From positions 1-37,659 of the forward strand of contig CAMCQG010000010.1 of the NCBI GenBank assembly GCA_945876965.1: a stretch of DNA of 37,659 bases, given 5' to 3'. The position numbers and the translations under genes were made by a program. The notes below the pieces were generated by a model. It had not been told where the DNA came from, did no database searches, and saw only the letters and a list, made by a program, of their open reading frames with translations. Origin of the DNA: Rickettsia typhi. Its GTDB lineage: Bacteria > Pseudomonadota > Alphaproteobacteria > Rickettsiales > Deianiraeaceae. This document shows, in pieces, positions 1 to 7,783 of this stretch; the first letter of the stretch is position 1, and every line of letters begins with the position of its first letter.

Positions 1-163
1 TATAATCATTATTAACATTTTCTTTAATGTCATTTATTACCTTATCAGATAATTTGCTATATTTTTTAAACTCTCTATGAATTATTTCACTAATTTTATT
101 TTGATCTGGTAAAACCTCAAATGTATTTAAAAACTCTGATGAGCGATAAGGTGAGTAATTCAT
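1..163 (-). CDS. N-terminal part of an unidentified protein (runs off the window)
   Basis: An open frame starts with ATG at 163 on the minus strand and stays open for 54 codons to the window edge with no stop. The visible start is MNYSPYRSSEF, followed by a charged, helix-forming stretch rich in Lys, Glu, Ile and Asn. I do not recognise the family. A possible promoter (TTGACT, 19 bp, TATAAA) lies at 194-224 in the same direction, about 30 bp before the ATG. The gene is divergent from the NDUFA12-like gene at 328. Product and full length cannot be judged from this fragment. Confidence 0.5.
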   Translation of the reverse strand, partial: MNYSPYRSSEFLNTFEVLPDQNKISEIIHREFKKYSKLSDKVINDIKENVNNDY

Positions 164-193
164 AAAATTGTAAAATAATAAACATAAACTATT

Positions 194-224
194 TTTATAG
201 TAATAGATAATAGTTTTAAGTCAA
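194..224 (-). promoter_or_regulatory. possible sigma70-type promoter for the partial gene
   Basis: On the minus strand, TTGACT (224-219) and TATAAA (199-194) are 19 bp apart and face the ATG at 163. The spacer is longer than the ideal 17 bp and the background is very AT-rich, so this is weak. Nothing else is visible in the 164-327 gap except a TATAAT at 312-317 just before the plus-strand gene. Confidence 0.25.
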
Positions 225-327
225 TTATAATTTATCTTTCTAGACAACATTAGCAGATAAATCGTTTTTTATTGCATTTAAAATAACATTAATTTATATT
301 GTATTAACAGATATAATTATTTATAAA

Positions 328-705
328 ATGTTTAAAATATTAAGATTAATAACGATTATTAAAACAAAATTGTTTGCAAAACTTGTTGGTATAGATAATT
401 TTGGCAATCTATATTTTGAGCACAATACACAAAAAACATCTGTTGGTAAAAAAAAGCGTTTTTGTATTTATAATGGAACATCAGAATCTTCTAGGGTTCC
501 TGCTGTTTTTCATTCGTGGCTACATTATTCACATGATGATATTGGATTGATAAAATTTTTACCAAAATATCCGTGGCAAAAAGAACACACAATAAACATG
601 ACGGGCACAAATTTTGCAACCATTCCACAAAATCCAACAAAACAACAGCATTATTCATCTTGGAAGCCTTTTGCAGCTGCAAAACCTGAGCTCCAAGCCC
701 ATTGA
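328..705 (+). CDS. NDUFA12-family complex I accessory subunit (B17.2-like)
   Basis: This 125-residue protein resembles the 17.2 kDa accessory subunit of NADH:ubiquinone oxidoreductase, which alphaproteobacteria share with mitochondria. Visible family hallmarks are VGIDNFGNLYFE (about residues 20-31), a basic KKKRFCIYNG segment, the SSRVPAVFHSWLHY block and a C-terminal TGTN...YSSWKP. The family normally ends shortly after the Trp-Pro; here about ten more residues follow, and this tail is read antisense to the end of the flavoprotein gene at 651-1844. The ATG at 328 is preceded by TATAAT at 312-317. It is not beside other nuo genes here; nuoD is at the far end of the window. It probably helps assembly or stability of the matrix arm on the cytoplasmic side. 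Confidence 0.8.
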   Translation: MFKILRLITIIKTKLFAKLVGIDNFGNLYFEHNTQKTSVGKKKRFCIYNGTSESSRVPAVFHSWLHYSHDDIGLIKFLPKYPWQKEHTINMTGTNFATIPQNPTKQQHYSSWKPFAAAKPELQAH

Positions 706-1844
706 AAATTAAATCCGCCAAGGTGTCCAGTTATATCTAGAACTTCGCCGATAAAATATAGACCTTTAACTTTTGTGCTTTGGAATGTTTTAGATGAAAC
801 AAAATCTGTGTCAACCCCACCGATTGTCACTTCGGCTTTGGCGAATCCTTCTGTTCCGTTGGGTTTGATTTTAAAATTATTAACCATTTGCGAGACTTCT
901 TTTATTTTTGCATTAGATAAATCGGCGATAAATCCTTCGCAGCCAGATTGCTCAGTTATGTAATCGGAAAGTTTTTTTGGTAAAAAATTAGCTAAAACTG
1001 TTTGAATTTGTTGTTTTGGTTTATCTTTTTTTGCCTGCACAATTGCTTCAAAAATTTGTGTTTTTGGCGATAAATTTAGATAAATTTCTTTGCCTTGTTG
1101 CCAATATGACGAAATTTGTAAAATTGCTGGCCCGCTAAGCCCCCGATGAGTAAAAAGCATTGCTTCGATAAAATTAGTTTTATCAAAAGTTGCAACACAA
1201 TTTTGTGCCACGCCCGCCAATTGTTTTGTAATATTTAAGGTTGACTCATCAAGTGTTAATGGTACCAAAGCTGGTCTTGGTTGCACAACTTTATGCCCAA
1301 ATTGACGCGCTATTTTATACCCAAAATCACTAGCTCCAATTTTGGGAATAGAAAGTCCGCCCGTTGCAATAACAACTTTTTTAGTTAAATATTTTTTATC
1401 ATTTATCGTCAATTCAAAATTATCACCAATTTTTTCAATTGCTTGAACCAAGTGGCTTGTTTTAATTTGCACATTATTTTTAACACATTCTTTTACAAAC
1501 ATATCGATAATTTGAGTAGCTGATTCATCGCAAAAAAGTTGCCCTAGTGTTTTTTCGTGATATTTTATTTTATGTTTTGTGATTAATGCGATAAAATCGT
1601 GTTGAGTGTATTTTTTTAATGCAGAAATACAAAAGTTTTGATTTTGCGAAATAAAATTAGCAGGAGTTGTATATAAATTGGTAAAATTACATCTGCCACC
1701 ACCAGAAATTCTTATTTTTTCTCCAATTTTTGCTGTATGCTCAACCAAAATAACACTTTTTCCGCCCTCGCCAGCAGTCATAGCACACATTAAACCCGCA
1801 GCTCCACCACCAACTATAATTACATCTGTTATCAAACTATGCAT
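651..1844 (-). CDS. NAD(P)/FAD-dependent oxidoreductase, BaiN/HI0933 family
   Basis: The 397-residue protein has an N-terminal dinucleotide-binding fold (VIIVGGGAAGLM, about residues 8-19) and the family signature GEKIRISGGGRCNFTN (about 41-56). It ends with GGFNFQWAWSSGFAA, typical of HI0933/YhiN-like flavoproteins. The frame is open back to 1886, but ATG 1844 gives the canonical N-terminus, so I take it as the start; it overlaps the ftsH stop by 8 bp, suggesting translational coupling. The 3' end overlaps the NDUFA12-like gene by 55 bp tail to tail. The physiological substrate of these enzymes is unsettled outside bile-acid-converting gut bacteria, so a specific reaction is not claimed. Probably cytoplasmic. 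Confidence 0.85.
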   Translation of the reverse strand: MHSLITDVIIVGGGAAGLMCAMTAGEGGKSVILVEHTAKIGEKIRISGGGRCNFTNLYTTPANFISQNQNFCISALKKYTQHDFIALITKHKIKYHEKTLGQLFCDESATQIIDMFVKECVKNNVQIKTSHLVQAIEKIGDNFELTINDKKYLTKKVVIATGGLSIPKIGASDFGYKIARQFGHKVVQPRPALVPLTLDESTLNITKQLAGVAQNCVATFDKTNFIEAMLFTHRGLSGPAILQISSYWQQGKEIYLNLSPKTQIFEAIVQAKKDKPKQQIQTVLANFLPKKLSDYITEQSGCEGFIADLSNAKIKEVSQMVNNFKIKPNGTEGFAKAEVTIGGVDTDFVSSKTFQSTKVKGLYFIGEVLDITGHLGGFNFQWAWSSGFAAAKGFQDE

Positions 1845-3738
1845 CAGATAAAATTGAACCTCTTTTTGTAGGCTCTTCAACAACACGCGAAATATCTTTT
1901 CCTGCCATCAAATCATTTATTTCTTCACCAGATAATGTTTCAAATTCAAGCAATGCATTGGCCAATTTATGCAACGAATCCAATTTTTCGGTTAATATTT
2001 TTTTTGCAAGAATATACGAATCATCAACAAGTAATTTAACCTCCGAATCGATAAGTTCGGCAGTTTTTTCTGACGAGCTATAAACCTGAGTTGAAAATTC
2101 TTTTTTATCGTTGCCATAGTTTATCATACCAACTTTATCGCTAAGGCCCCATTTTATAACCATCGCCCTAGCAAGTTTTGTGGCTTGCTCTATATCAGAA
2201 GACGCCCCGCTTGTAACTCTATCTACACCAAAAATAATTTCTTCAGCAACACGACCTGCCATTGCAACCGCTAAATCGGCATACATTTTTTCGCGAGTCA
2301 TAGAAAATCTATCTCCTTCTGGCAATCTAACAACCATCCCCAGAGCCCTACCCCTAGGAATTATAGTAGCTTTATGAATCGGATCAGAAGCCGGCATGCT
2401 AATTCCAACCAAAGCATGGCCGCTTTCGTGATAAGCCGTCAATTTTCGTTCTTCATCTTTCATAGCGGTTTTACGAGCGGTTCCCATTAAAATTTTATCT
2501 TTTGCATCTTCAAATTCTTTTTGAGTTACAATATTTTTATTAGCCCTAGCCGCAAGCAATGCTGCCTCGTTTACCAAATTTGCTAAATCGGCTCCCGAAA
2601 ATCCAGGTGTTCCACGGGCAATCGCTTTTACATCAACAGTTGGAATCATTTTAATCTTTTTGATATAAACATCCAATATAGCTTGACGCCCTTTTATATC
2701 AGGCAAATCAACCATTACTTGACGATCAAAACGCCCCGGTCTAAGCAATGCATTATCCAAAACATCGGGTCTGTTTGTAGCAGCAATCACTACAATTCCA
2801 GAGTTTTCTTCAAAACCGTCCATTTCAACCAACATTTGATTTAGCGTTTGTTCGCGTTCGTCGTTTCCGCCACCCTGCCCTCCACCTCTGTGTCTGCCTA
2901 CTGCGTCAATTTCGTCTATAAAAATTATACAAGGAGCATGTTTTTTAGCTTGTGCAAACAAATCTCGCACACGACTCGCTCCAACACCAACAAACATCTC
3001 AACAAAATCGGATCCAGATATAAAAAAGAACGGAACTTGCGCCTCACACGAAATTGCTTTTGCCAGCAATGTTTTACCGGTCCCCGGTGAACCTATAAGC
3101 AAGCAACCCTTTGGAATTTTTGCCCCCAAAGCTTGATATTTTTGTGGATCTTTCAAAAAATCTACAATTTCTTGCAATTCTTCTTTTGCCTCATCAATCC
3201 CTGCAATATCGTCAAATCCAGTTTTAATATCTTTACCGCCTATCAACATTCTGGCTTTGCTTTTGCCAAATCCAAATGGCCCTCCACTAAACATTCCACC
3301 GCCTCCGCCAGCACCGCCTTTTTTATCTCCGCCCATTCCTTTTGTTGAGCTATACCATATCCATCCAATAAAAATAAGTGGCAACCAACCAAGAATATGA
3401 CCAATTAACGACATAATTTTTGAGCCAACGCCAGCCTCTTTATAGGCACTATTAAAATTAACGCGAACATTTTTTTTAGTTAAATCATCCAATAATTTTG
3501 CAGAATAAAGCATCGGATAAGATGTCATTATTTTTGTATTATCTGTTGTTAATGCAACCAATTGTTCGGTTGTCATTTCTACTTGCACAATTTTATTTTG
3601 TTCAACCAAGTTGGTAAATTCCGATATAGAAGTATTTTGTGCCGACAGCACCCCCCCATCATTAAATGCCTGATAAACCAAATAACAAACAAACACAACG
3701 GCACCTAAAATGGCATAATTTTTATACTTTCCACCCAT
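1837..3738 (-). CDS. ftsH: ATP-dependent zinc metalloprotease FtsH
   Basis: This is the membrane-bound AAA+ protease that degrades misfolded membrane proteins and short-lived regulators. The 633 residues are a normal length. In order: a membrane segment at about 7-24, a periplasmic domain to about 105, a second membrane segment at about 108-129, a Gly-rich linker, Walker A GSPGTGKT (216-223), Walker B IIFIDE (271-276), the second region of homology with RPGRFDR (333-339), and the zinc site HESGH (437-441). Start ATG 3738. The stop overlaps the downstream flavoprotein start. TTGACT on the minus strand at 3789-3784 could be a -35 box, but no good -10 sits at the right distance. In many proteobacteria tilS precedes ftsH; here a long unknown gene does. 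Confidence 0.97.
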   Translation of the reverse strand: MGGKYKNYAILGAVVFVCYLVYQAFNDGGVLSAQNTSISEFTNLVEQNKIVQVEMTTEQLVALTTDNTKIMTSYPMLYSAKLLDDLTKKNVRVNFNSAYKEAGVGSKIMSLIGHILGWLPLIFIGWIWYSSTKGMGGDKKGGAGGGGGMFSGGPFGFGKSKARMLIGGKDIKTGFDDIAGIDEAKEELQEIVDFLKDPQKYQALGAKIPKGCLLIGSPGTGKTLLAKAISCEAQVPFFFISGSDFVEMFVGVGASRVRDLFAQAKKHAPCIIFIDEIDAVGRHRGGGQGGGNDEREQTLNQMLVEMDGFEENSGIVVIAATNRPDVLDNALLRPGRFDRQVMVDLPDIKGRQAILDVYIKKIKMIPTVDVKAIARGTPGFSGADLANLVNEAALLAARANKNIVTQKEFEDAKDKILMGTARKTAMKDEERKLTAYHESGHALVGISMPASDPIHKATIIPRGRALGMVVRLPEGDRFSMTREKMYADLAVAMAGRVAEEIIFGVDRVTSGASSDIEQATKLARAMVIKWGLSDKVGMINYGNDKKEFSTQVYSSSEKTAELIDSEVKLLVDDSYILAKKILTEKLDSLHKLANALLEFETLSGEEINDLMAGKDISRVVEEPTKRGSILSDA

Positions 3739-3799
3739 CTTTTTAATAATAAATTTATTTAGTCAGGATACAGTTTTTGTTAAAGTCAATTTTAAATTT

Positions 3800-6436
3800 T
3801 TATCTTAATTTTACTTTATCCTCCCCCCCTACCGGCACCCGAACCAAATTATCAACAAAACTAGTTTTTTTAGTTAGCTGTGCTTGTTGCTCTTGTAGTT
3901 TTGTTTCTTCTTTTTGATATTCCTCCAATATTCCATTAATAAGTTTTTTAAGATCCGCGCCATAATCGGACACTTTTTTTTCTTCGGTTACTGGCAATAT
4001 ATCCTGTGCAAGATTGACTGCTGCATCATCCACATTATTATTTTTACTTACCTGACTATTTATGTACTCATTTATAGAGTTTTTATATCCCTCTAGAAAG
4101 CTTAAGTCTAATTCTATATTTTTGCTTTGTGTGGTGTTTGATGTTTTATTGGTATTTAAAATATAATCACATGAATACATAGACGGATTTTTTTGGTTTT
4201 GGTTTTTATTTGCTTGTTTAGATACATATTTATTTAACATGCTTATATATTTTTCTAGCTTTTCTTTTGTGTTAGCGCCTGTATGTTCTTTGCTCGGCAT
4301 TCCTGTTTTTATATCAACCACAATAAGATACTCAGAACCAGTCGCACCTTCAATTTGATGATTATCTGTACACGAAAAACCACATACCGTGCAAACAGCC
4401 ATATATTTATTGTTTTTTTCATCTTGTTCTTCGTTTTGTTTATGTGTTTCTTTATTATGTTGTCCCTTGCTATTATTAGTTGTTTTTGTGTTGGCTGTTG
4501 CTGGTCTCATTGTAGCCTCAGCGTTATTATATTCTGCTTCAATAAATGCATTGTATTGTTTTTCAGCATTACCCTTGGCAGCCTGATTAACAAATTTAAT
4601 CTGAGCAGATGTATGTCCACCGCCTACTTCGTGCACCCTATTTCTATACGCAGATTGCAACGCTTCACACTCAAATGGGGCACTTGTATCATAATATATT
4701 TTTCCAACTTTACCTATCTTATTATCAACATTTACTCTAAGATAATCAGATATACATAAAACATTTTTTCCGTATATATTTTGACGATCATCCGAAACAC
4801 AATTAACATTTCCTGAACTATTAATATTATACAAAACATCTTTATCTCCTCTTTTTTTAACAAGAAGATAAAAATCTTTTTTTTCTGTTTTTATTGAATC
4901 CAATGCTTCTTGAATATCTTTTTGTTCAAAACCTGTTGTCATTTGTAATATATTGCAAAAAGGTTCTGTTTGTTGATTAAAACAATCTTGTAATACATCA
5001 GTTAAAGTATTTTTACTTTGAGTAATAACATTTTTTGTTTCTTCATTAAAAACAGTATCCATTTTTTCTATTATTTTTTTTCCGGCAAATTGTTTATCTT
5101 TATTAATATTTAAGCCAACATCTATCAATACTTTTGTGTATAAAGGCTCTGCAAGGTTTATAATTTGATTTATGTAATGTTTTTGTGCTGGATCTTTTGT
5201 GTTGCCAGCAAGAACCAAAAGATTATCTATGTATCTCTTTAATTCTTTTTCTTGTGTTTCGTCTGGATTTTTATTATTTGCAATACCAACAATATTTGCA
5301 ACATAATCAGGTTTCGAGGTAATCTTTTGAGATAATTTATTTATTTTATTAACAATAAATGCTTTATTTGGGGTTGCTGTTGCGATAATTTTTTTTCCTG
5401 TAATGCTATCAATAAGTTCTTTAATTTTTGGATTTTGACACAAAAGATCGTATTCATCAAGAATAAAATTTGCGTTTTTATTGCTGTTTATTAAATCTGT
5501 TATTTTTTTTAATGGCATCTTTTGGTCTATAACAAACCAATTTTGTGGTGTTTGTCTGGTTAAATAATCAAAAAGCATCGATTTTCCACTCCCCGGCCTA
5601 CCAGTTAAATATAGCTCTTTAAAATCTTTTAATTCTAGGTTTAAAAAAGCCTTAACCTGCCCTTTTGGCACAGAATATGCTGGATCACCTTCTTTGCTTG
5701 GTTCAAAATCATCTTTTGGGGCTGCCAAATAAAGATCCGAATGTTGTATCATTTGTTGCACTTCTGGTTTTTCAAGGGCTGCTGTTATATTTTTAATTTT
5801 ATCTTTATTGCCTTCTCCCGTTGTATATTCACCAAGTTTTTTTTCTCTAAATATGATTTTTAGCTGGTGAATTATTCTTTCTAAAATGTTGTTTGTTTTA
5901 AAGTTTTCAGTATTTTTTTTAAGTTCACTTATATCATTTTGTATTTCAATATTTGCTATTTTAGAAAAACGTTCTTTTTTTTGTAATTGTTCGAGCATCT
6001 TAATGATAGGGGTCGCTTCTTTAAAATTTTCAGATAATTCTGGATATTTCCATAGCACATCTGTTATGCCCTGTTGATATTTTTCTTGTAATACAGGGTC
6101 TGATTTTTTGTTGGTGTTTGTTTGTTCGTATGTCCCCCAATCATAGCATTGAATTATTTTTTTAAAGTCATCCAACGATATTATTTCTTCTCCTTTTTGT
6201 GTTTTTAAAAAATGATTACCATTGGTATTTTTATGATTTGTATTAATATAATTATATGCTCCTTCAAACAGAGTAGCCATATCAACAATTTGTTTTGATT
6301 TGGCGTCACAAAGTGATGCAAACATCTTATTAACATCGGTGCCACTTTTTTTAATTCCTATGCCAGTCAAATATGTTATTAACTGCTGTGCATTTGTTAG
6401 TTTTGGTTCTTTTTTATCTGCACCACTGTTACCCAT
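3800..6436 (-). CDS. large P-loop protein with degenerate SF2-helicase-like motifs, function unknown
   Basis: I do not recognise a named family for this 878-residue protein. Residues 1-240 are helical and charged with no clear motif. A Walker A, GRPGSGKS, is at 279-286, a Walker-B-like LDEYD at 326-330 and a motif-III-like ATATP at 352-356. Much later a stretch resembles helicase motifs V and VI: VLCISDYLRVNVD (557-569), then QSAYRNR (593-599) followed by a Gly-rich turn. This order suggests two RecA folds of SF2 or SecA type, separated by a long insertion. Residues 645-680 are a low-complexity Asn/Lys/Glu linker, then comes a CTVCGFSC cluster (681-688) that could bind zinc. The C-terminus is Gln/Glu-rich and coiled-coil-like, with a basic end. 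No signal peptide or membrane segment is seen. The start ATG 6436 is clear. It could be a nucleic-acid ATPase or a secreted effector; neither is shown. Confidence 0.7.
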   Translation of the reverse strand: MGNSGADKKEPKLTNAQQLITYLTGIGIKKSGTDVNKMFASLCDAKSKQIVDMATLFEGAYNYINTNHKNTNGNHFLKTQKGEEIISLDDFKKIIQCYDWGTYEQTNTNKKSDPVLQEKYQQGITDVLWKYPELSENFKEATPIIKMLEQLQKKERFSKIANIEIQNDISELKKNTENFKTNNILERIIHQLKIIFREKKLGEYTTGEGNKDKIKNITAALEKPEVQQMIQHSDLYLAAPKDDFEPSKEGDPAYSVPKGQVKAFLNLELKDFKELYLTGRPGSGKSMLFDYLTRQTPQNWFVIDQKMPLKKITDLINSNKNANFILDEYDLLCQNPKIKELIDSITGKKIIATATPNKAFIVNKINKLSQKITSKPDYVANIVGIANNKNPDETQEKELKRYIDNLLVLAGNTKDPAQKHYINQIINLAEPLYTKVLIDVGLNINKDKQFAGKKIIEKMDTVFNEETKNVITQSKNTLTDVLQDCFNQQTEPFCNILQMTTGFEQKDIQEALDSIKTEKKDFYLLVKKRGDKDVLYNINSSGNVNCVSDDRQNIYGKNVLCISDYLRVNVDNKIGKVGKIYYDTSAPFECEALQSAYRNRVHEVGGGHTSAQIKFVNQAAKGNAEKQYNAFIEAEYNNAEATMRPATANTKTTNNSKGQHNKETHKQNEEQDEKNNKYMAVCTVCGFSCTDNHQIEGATGSEYLIVVDIKTGMPSKEHTGANTKEKLEKYISMLNKYVSKQANKNQNQKNPSMYSCDYILNTNKTSNTTQSKNIELDLSFLEGYKNSINEYINSQVSKNNNVDDAAVNLAQDILPVTEEKKVSDYGADLKKLINGILEEYQKEETKLQEQQAQLTKKTSFVDNLVRVPVGGEDKVKLR

Positions 6437-6446
6437 AAATTATATC

Positions 6447-6459
6447 AAGTATTATACTT
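6447..6459. repeat. 13-bp palindrome upstream of the 878-residue gene
   Basis: AAGTATTATACTT is a perfect palindrome around a central T. It lies 11-23 bp before the minus-strand ATG at 6436, where a -10 region or an operator would be expected; TATAAT is embedded on the minus strand. It may be only AT-rich chance. Confidence 0.25.
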
Positions 6460-6506
6460 ATGATAAACATGCAACATATAATCAAATATGCAAGTTATTT
6501 TTTATA

Positions 6507-7583
6507 TTATTTGTTAAAATACAACAAAACAAAGCTAGCACAAAACAAAGCAAGCAAAAACAACTTATAATAACAATAGATAATCATCAAATAACCTAGA
6601 CAACCCAAAATAATATTTAAAATTGTCAAAATTATGCAAATTTTTATTGCAGACAAACCTGATTTTTTAGCTTTTGTAAAAAAGTGTCTCAAATGAGGAG
6701 TCCAAATTTTTTCTCTATCATAAATACGCCACATAACGGTAATTGTGCTGTCAGCAATATAATACATTGTAATACAAAAAGCTGCTAAAATACTATATTC
6801 ACAACCAAATTTTATAAGCAAAGCCCCCATAATAAAACCCAGCCCTATTGAACCCGAATCGCCAATAAAAATTTTTGCGGGAGTTTTATTAAAATAAAAA
6901 AATACAGCAATTGCAATAAGTAATGCTTTGATAAATGGTGAGTAATTTATTAGATTATCTGCCGTCCATTGTTTGGCAATTAAAAGATTTTGCGTTGGCG
7001 AATCATCTATTGACACGACCACCTCGGAATCTATAATATTGCTAGATGCCTCGATATATTTATGAGTAGAAACAAACGACAATATTATCAAAATATAAAC
7101 ACAAATAGAGCTTGTTTGCATTGCGGTTATGCCGTCGATACCATCCATAAAATTATACAAATTTATATACCATATCCAGCCAATAAAAATAGCAATAACT
7201 TTTAGCCAAAATGGAATAAAAGCAATAACATTTGCTATATTTTCTCGCAATAAATATATTCCAAGTGCCACCGCAACAGACTGAACTGCAAGACGAATTT
7301 TCATAGAAATACCTTTTATATCCTCAATAAAAAATATTACAGACAAAGCAAGACATGTCAATAATAGCCCCGTTATTTGCCACGAAAATACATTTGAATA
7401 CAAAAAATAAAACGACACACTGCATAATAAAACCACAAAGCCCCCTCCCCTTGCAACAATTCCAACATGATTTCGTCTTTCATCTGGCTTGTCAACTATA
7501 TTAAATTTTGTTGCAATTTTTATATAAAATTTTAATGCAAAAAAACAAATAAATGCAAATGATGAATAAAAAACTATATCCAT
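6507..7583 (-). CDS. WecA/MraY-type undecaprenyl-phosphate sugar-1-phosphate transferase
   Basis: The 358-residue polytopic membrane enzyme belongs to the family that moves a sugar-1-phosphate from a UDP-sugar onto undecaprenyl phosphate, the first step of O-antigen or other surface glycan synthesis. Hallmarks are DKPDERRNH with RGGG (31-48), EDIKG (88-92, in place of the usual DD), NFMDGIDG (144-151), FIGDSGS (239-245) and a late HLRHFFTKA. About 45 residues between 171 and 215 form a polar insertion. The frame is open to 7613, but that would run into tRNA-His, so ATG 7583 is chosen. MraY proper is less likely because the loop motifs fit the WecA/GT4 group better. The sugar cannot be told. 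Confidence 0.85.
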   Translation of the reverse strand: MDIVFYSSFAFICFFALKFYIKIATKFNIVDKPDERRNHVGIVARGGGFVVLLCSVSFYFLYSNVFSWQITGLLLTCLALSVIFFIEDIKGISMKIRLAVQSVAVALGIYLLRENIANVIAFIPFWLKVIAIFIGWIWYINLYNFMDGIDGITAMQTSSICVYILIILSFVSTHKYIEASSNIIDSEVVVSIDDSPTQNLLIAKQWTADNLINYSPFIKALLIAIAVFFYFNKTPAKIFIGDSGSIGLGFIMGALLIKFGCEYSILAAFCITMYYIADSTITVMWRIYDREKIWTPHLRHFFTKAKKSGLSAIKICIILTILNIILGCLGYLMIIYCYYKLFLLALFCASFVLLYFNK

Positions 7584-7601
7584 AATAGTTATTATAATTA
7601 A

Positions 7602-7679
7602 TGGGGCGGACAACGGGGCTCGAACCCGCGACCCTCAGAATCACAACCTGATGCTCTAACCAACTGAGCTATGCCCGCC
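7602..7679 (-). tRNA. tRNA-His (GTG anticodon)
   Basis: The cloverleaf folds fully: acceptor GCGGGCA with TGTCCGC, D arm GCTC/GAGC, anticodon stem TCAGG/TCTGA around loop TTGTGAT (anticodon GTG), and T arm GCGGG/CCCGT with TTCGAGC. The extra 5' G-1 is encoded (7679) opposite C73 (7605), and CCA is encoded (7604-7602). G-1:C73 is the normal bacterial histidine identity element. It lies just upstream of the WecA-like gene in the same direction and may be cotranscribed with it. Confidence 0.95.
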
Positions 7680-7783
7680 ATTTATCTAAATTGTTATAAC
7701 TTGTTATTTAAAAAGCAATATTATTTTATAATATTTTATCCCATAATAATTTATAAATCTAGTGTAGCTTCTTTGCGTCTTAT

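Noticed and set aside
3739..3799. clear ftsH promoter
   Set aside because: TTGACT is present on the minus strand, but the best -10 (TATCCT) is only 13 bp away, so no firm call is made.
4283..4759. 158-codon plus-strand open frame
   Set aside because: It mirrors the 878-residue gene on the other strand; Cys/Phe/Ile-rich shadow composition.
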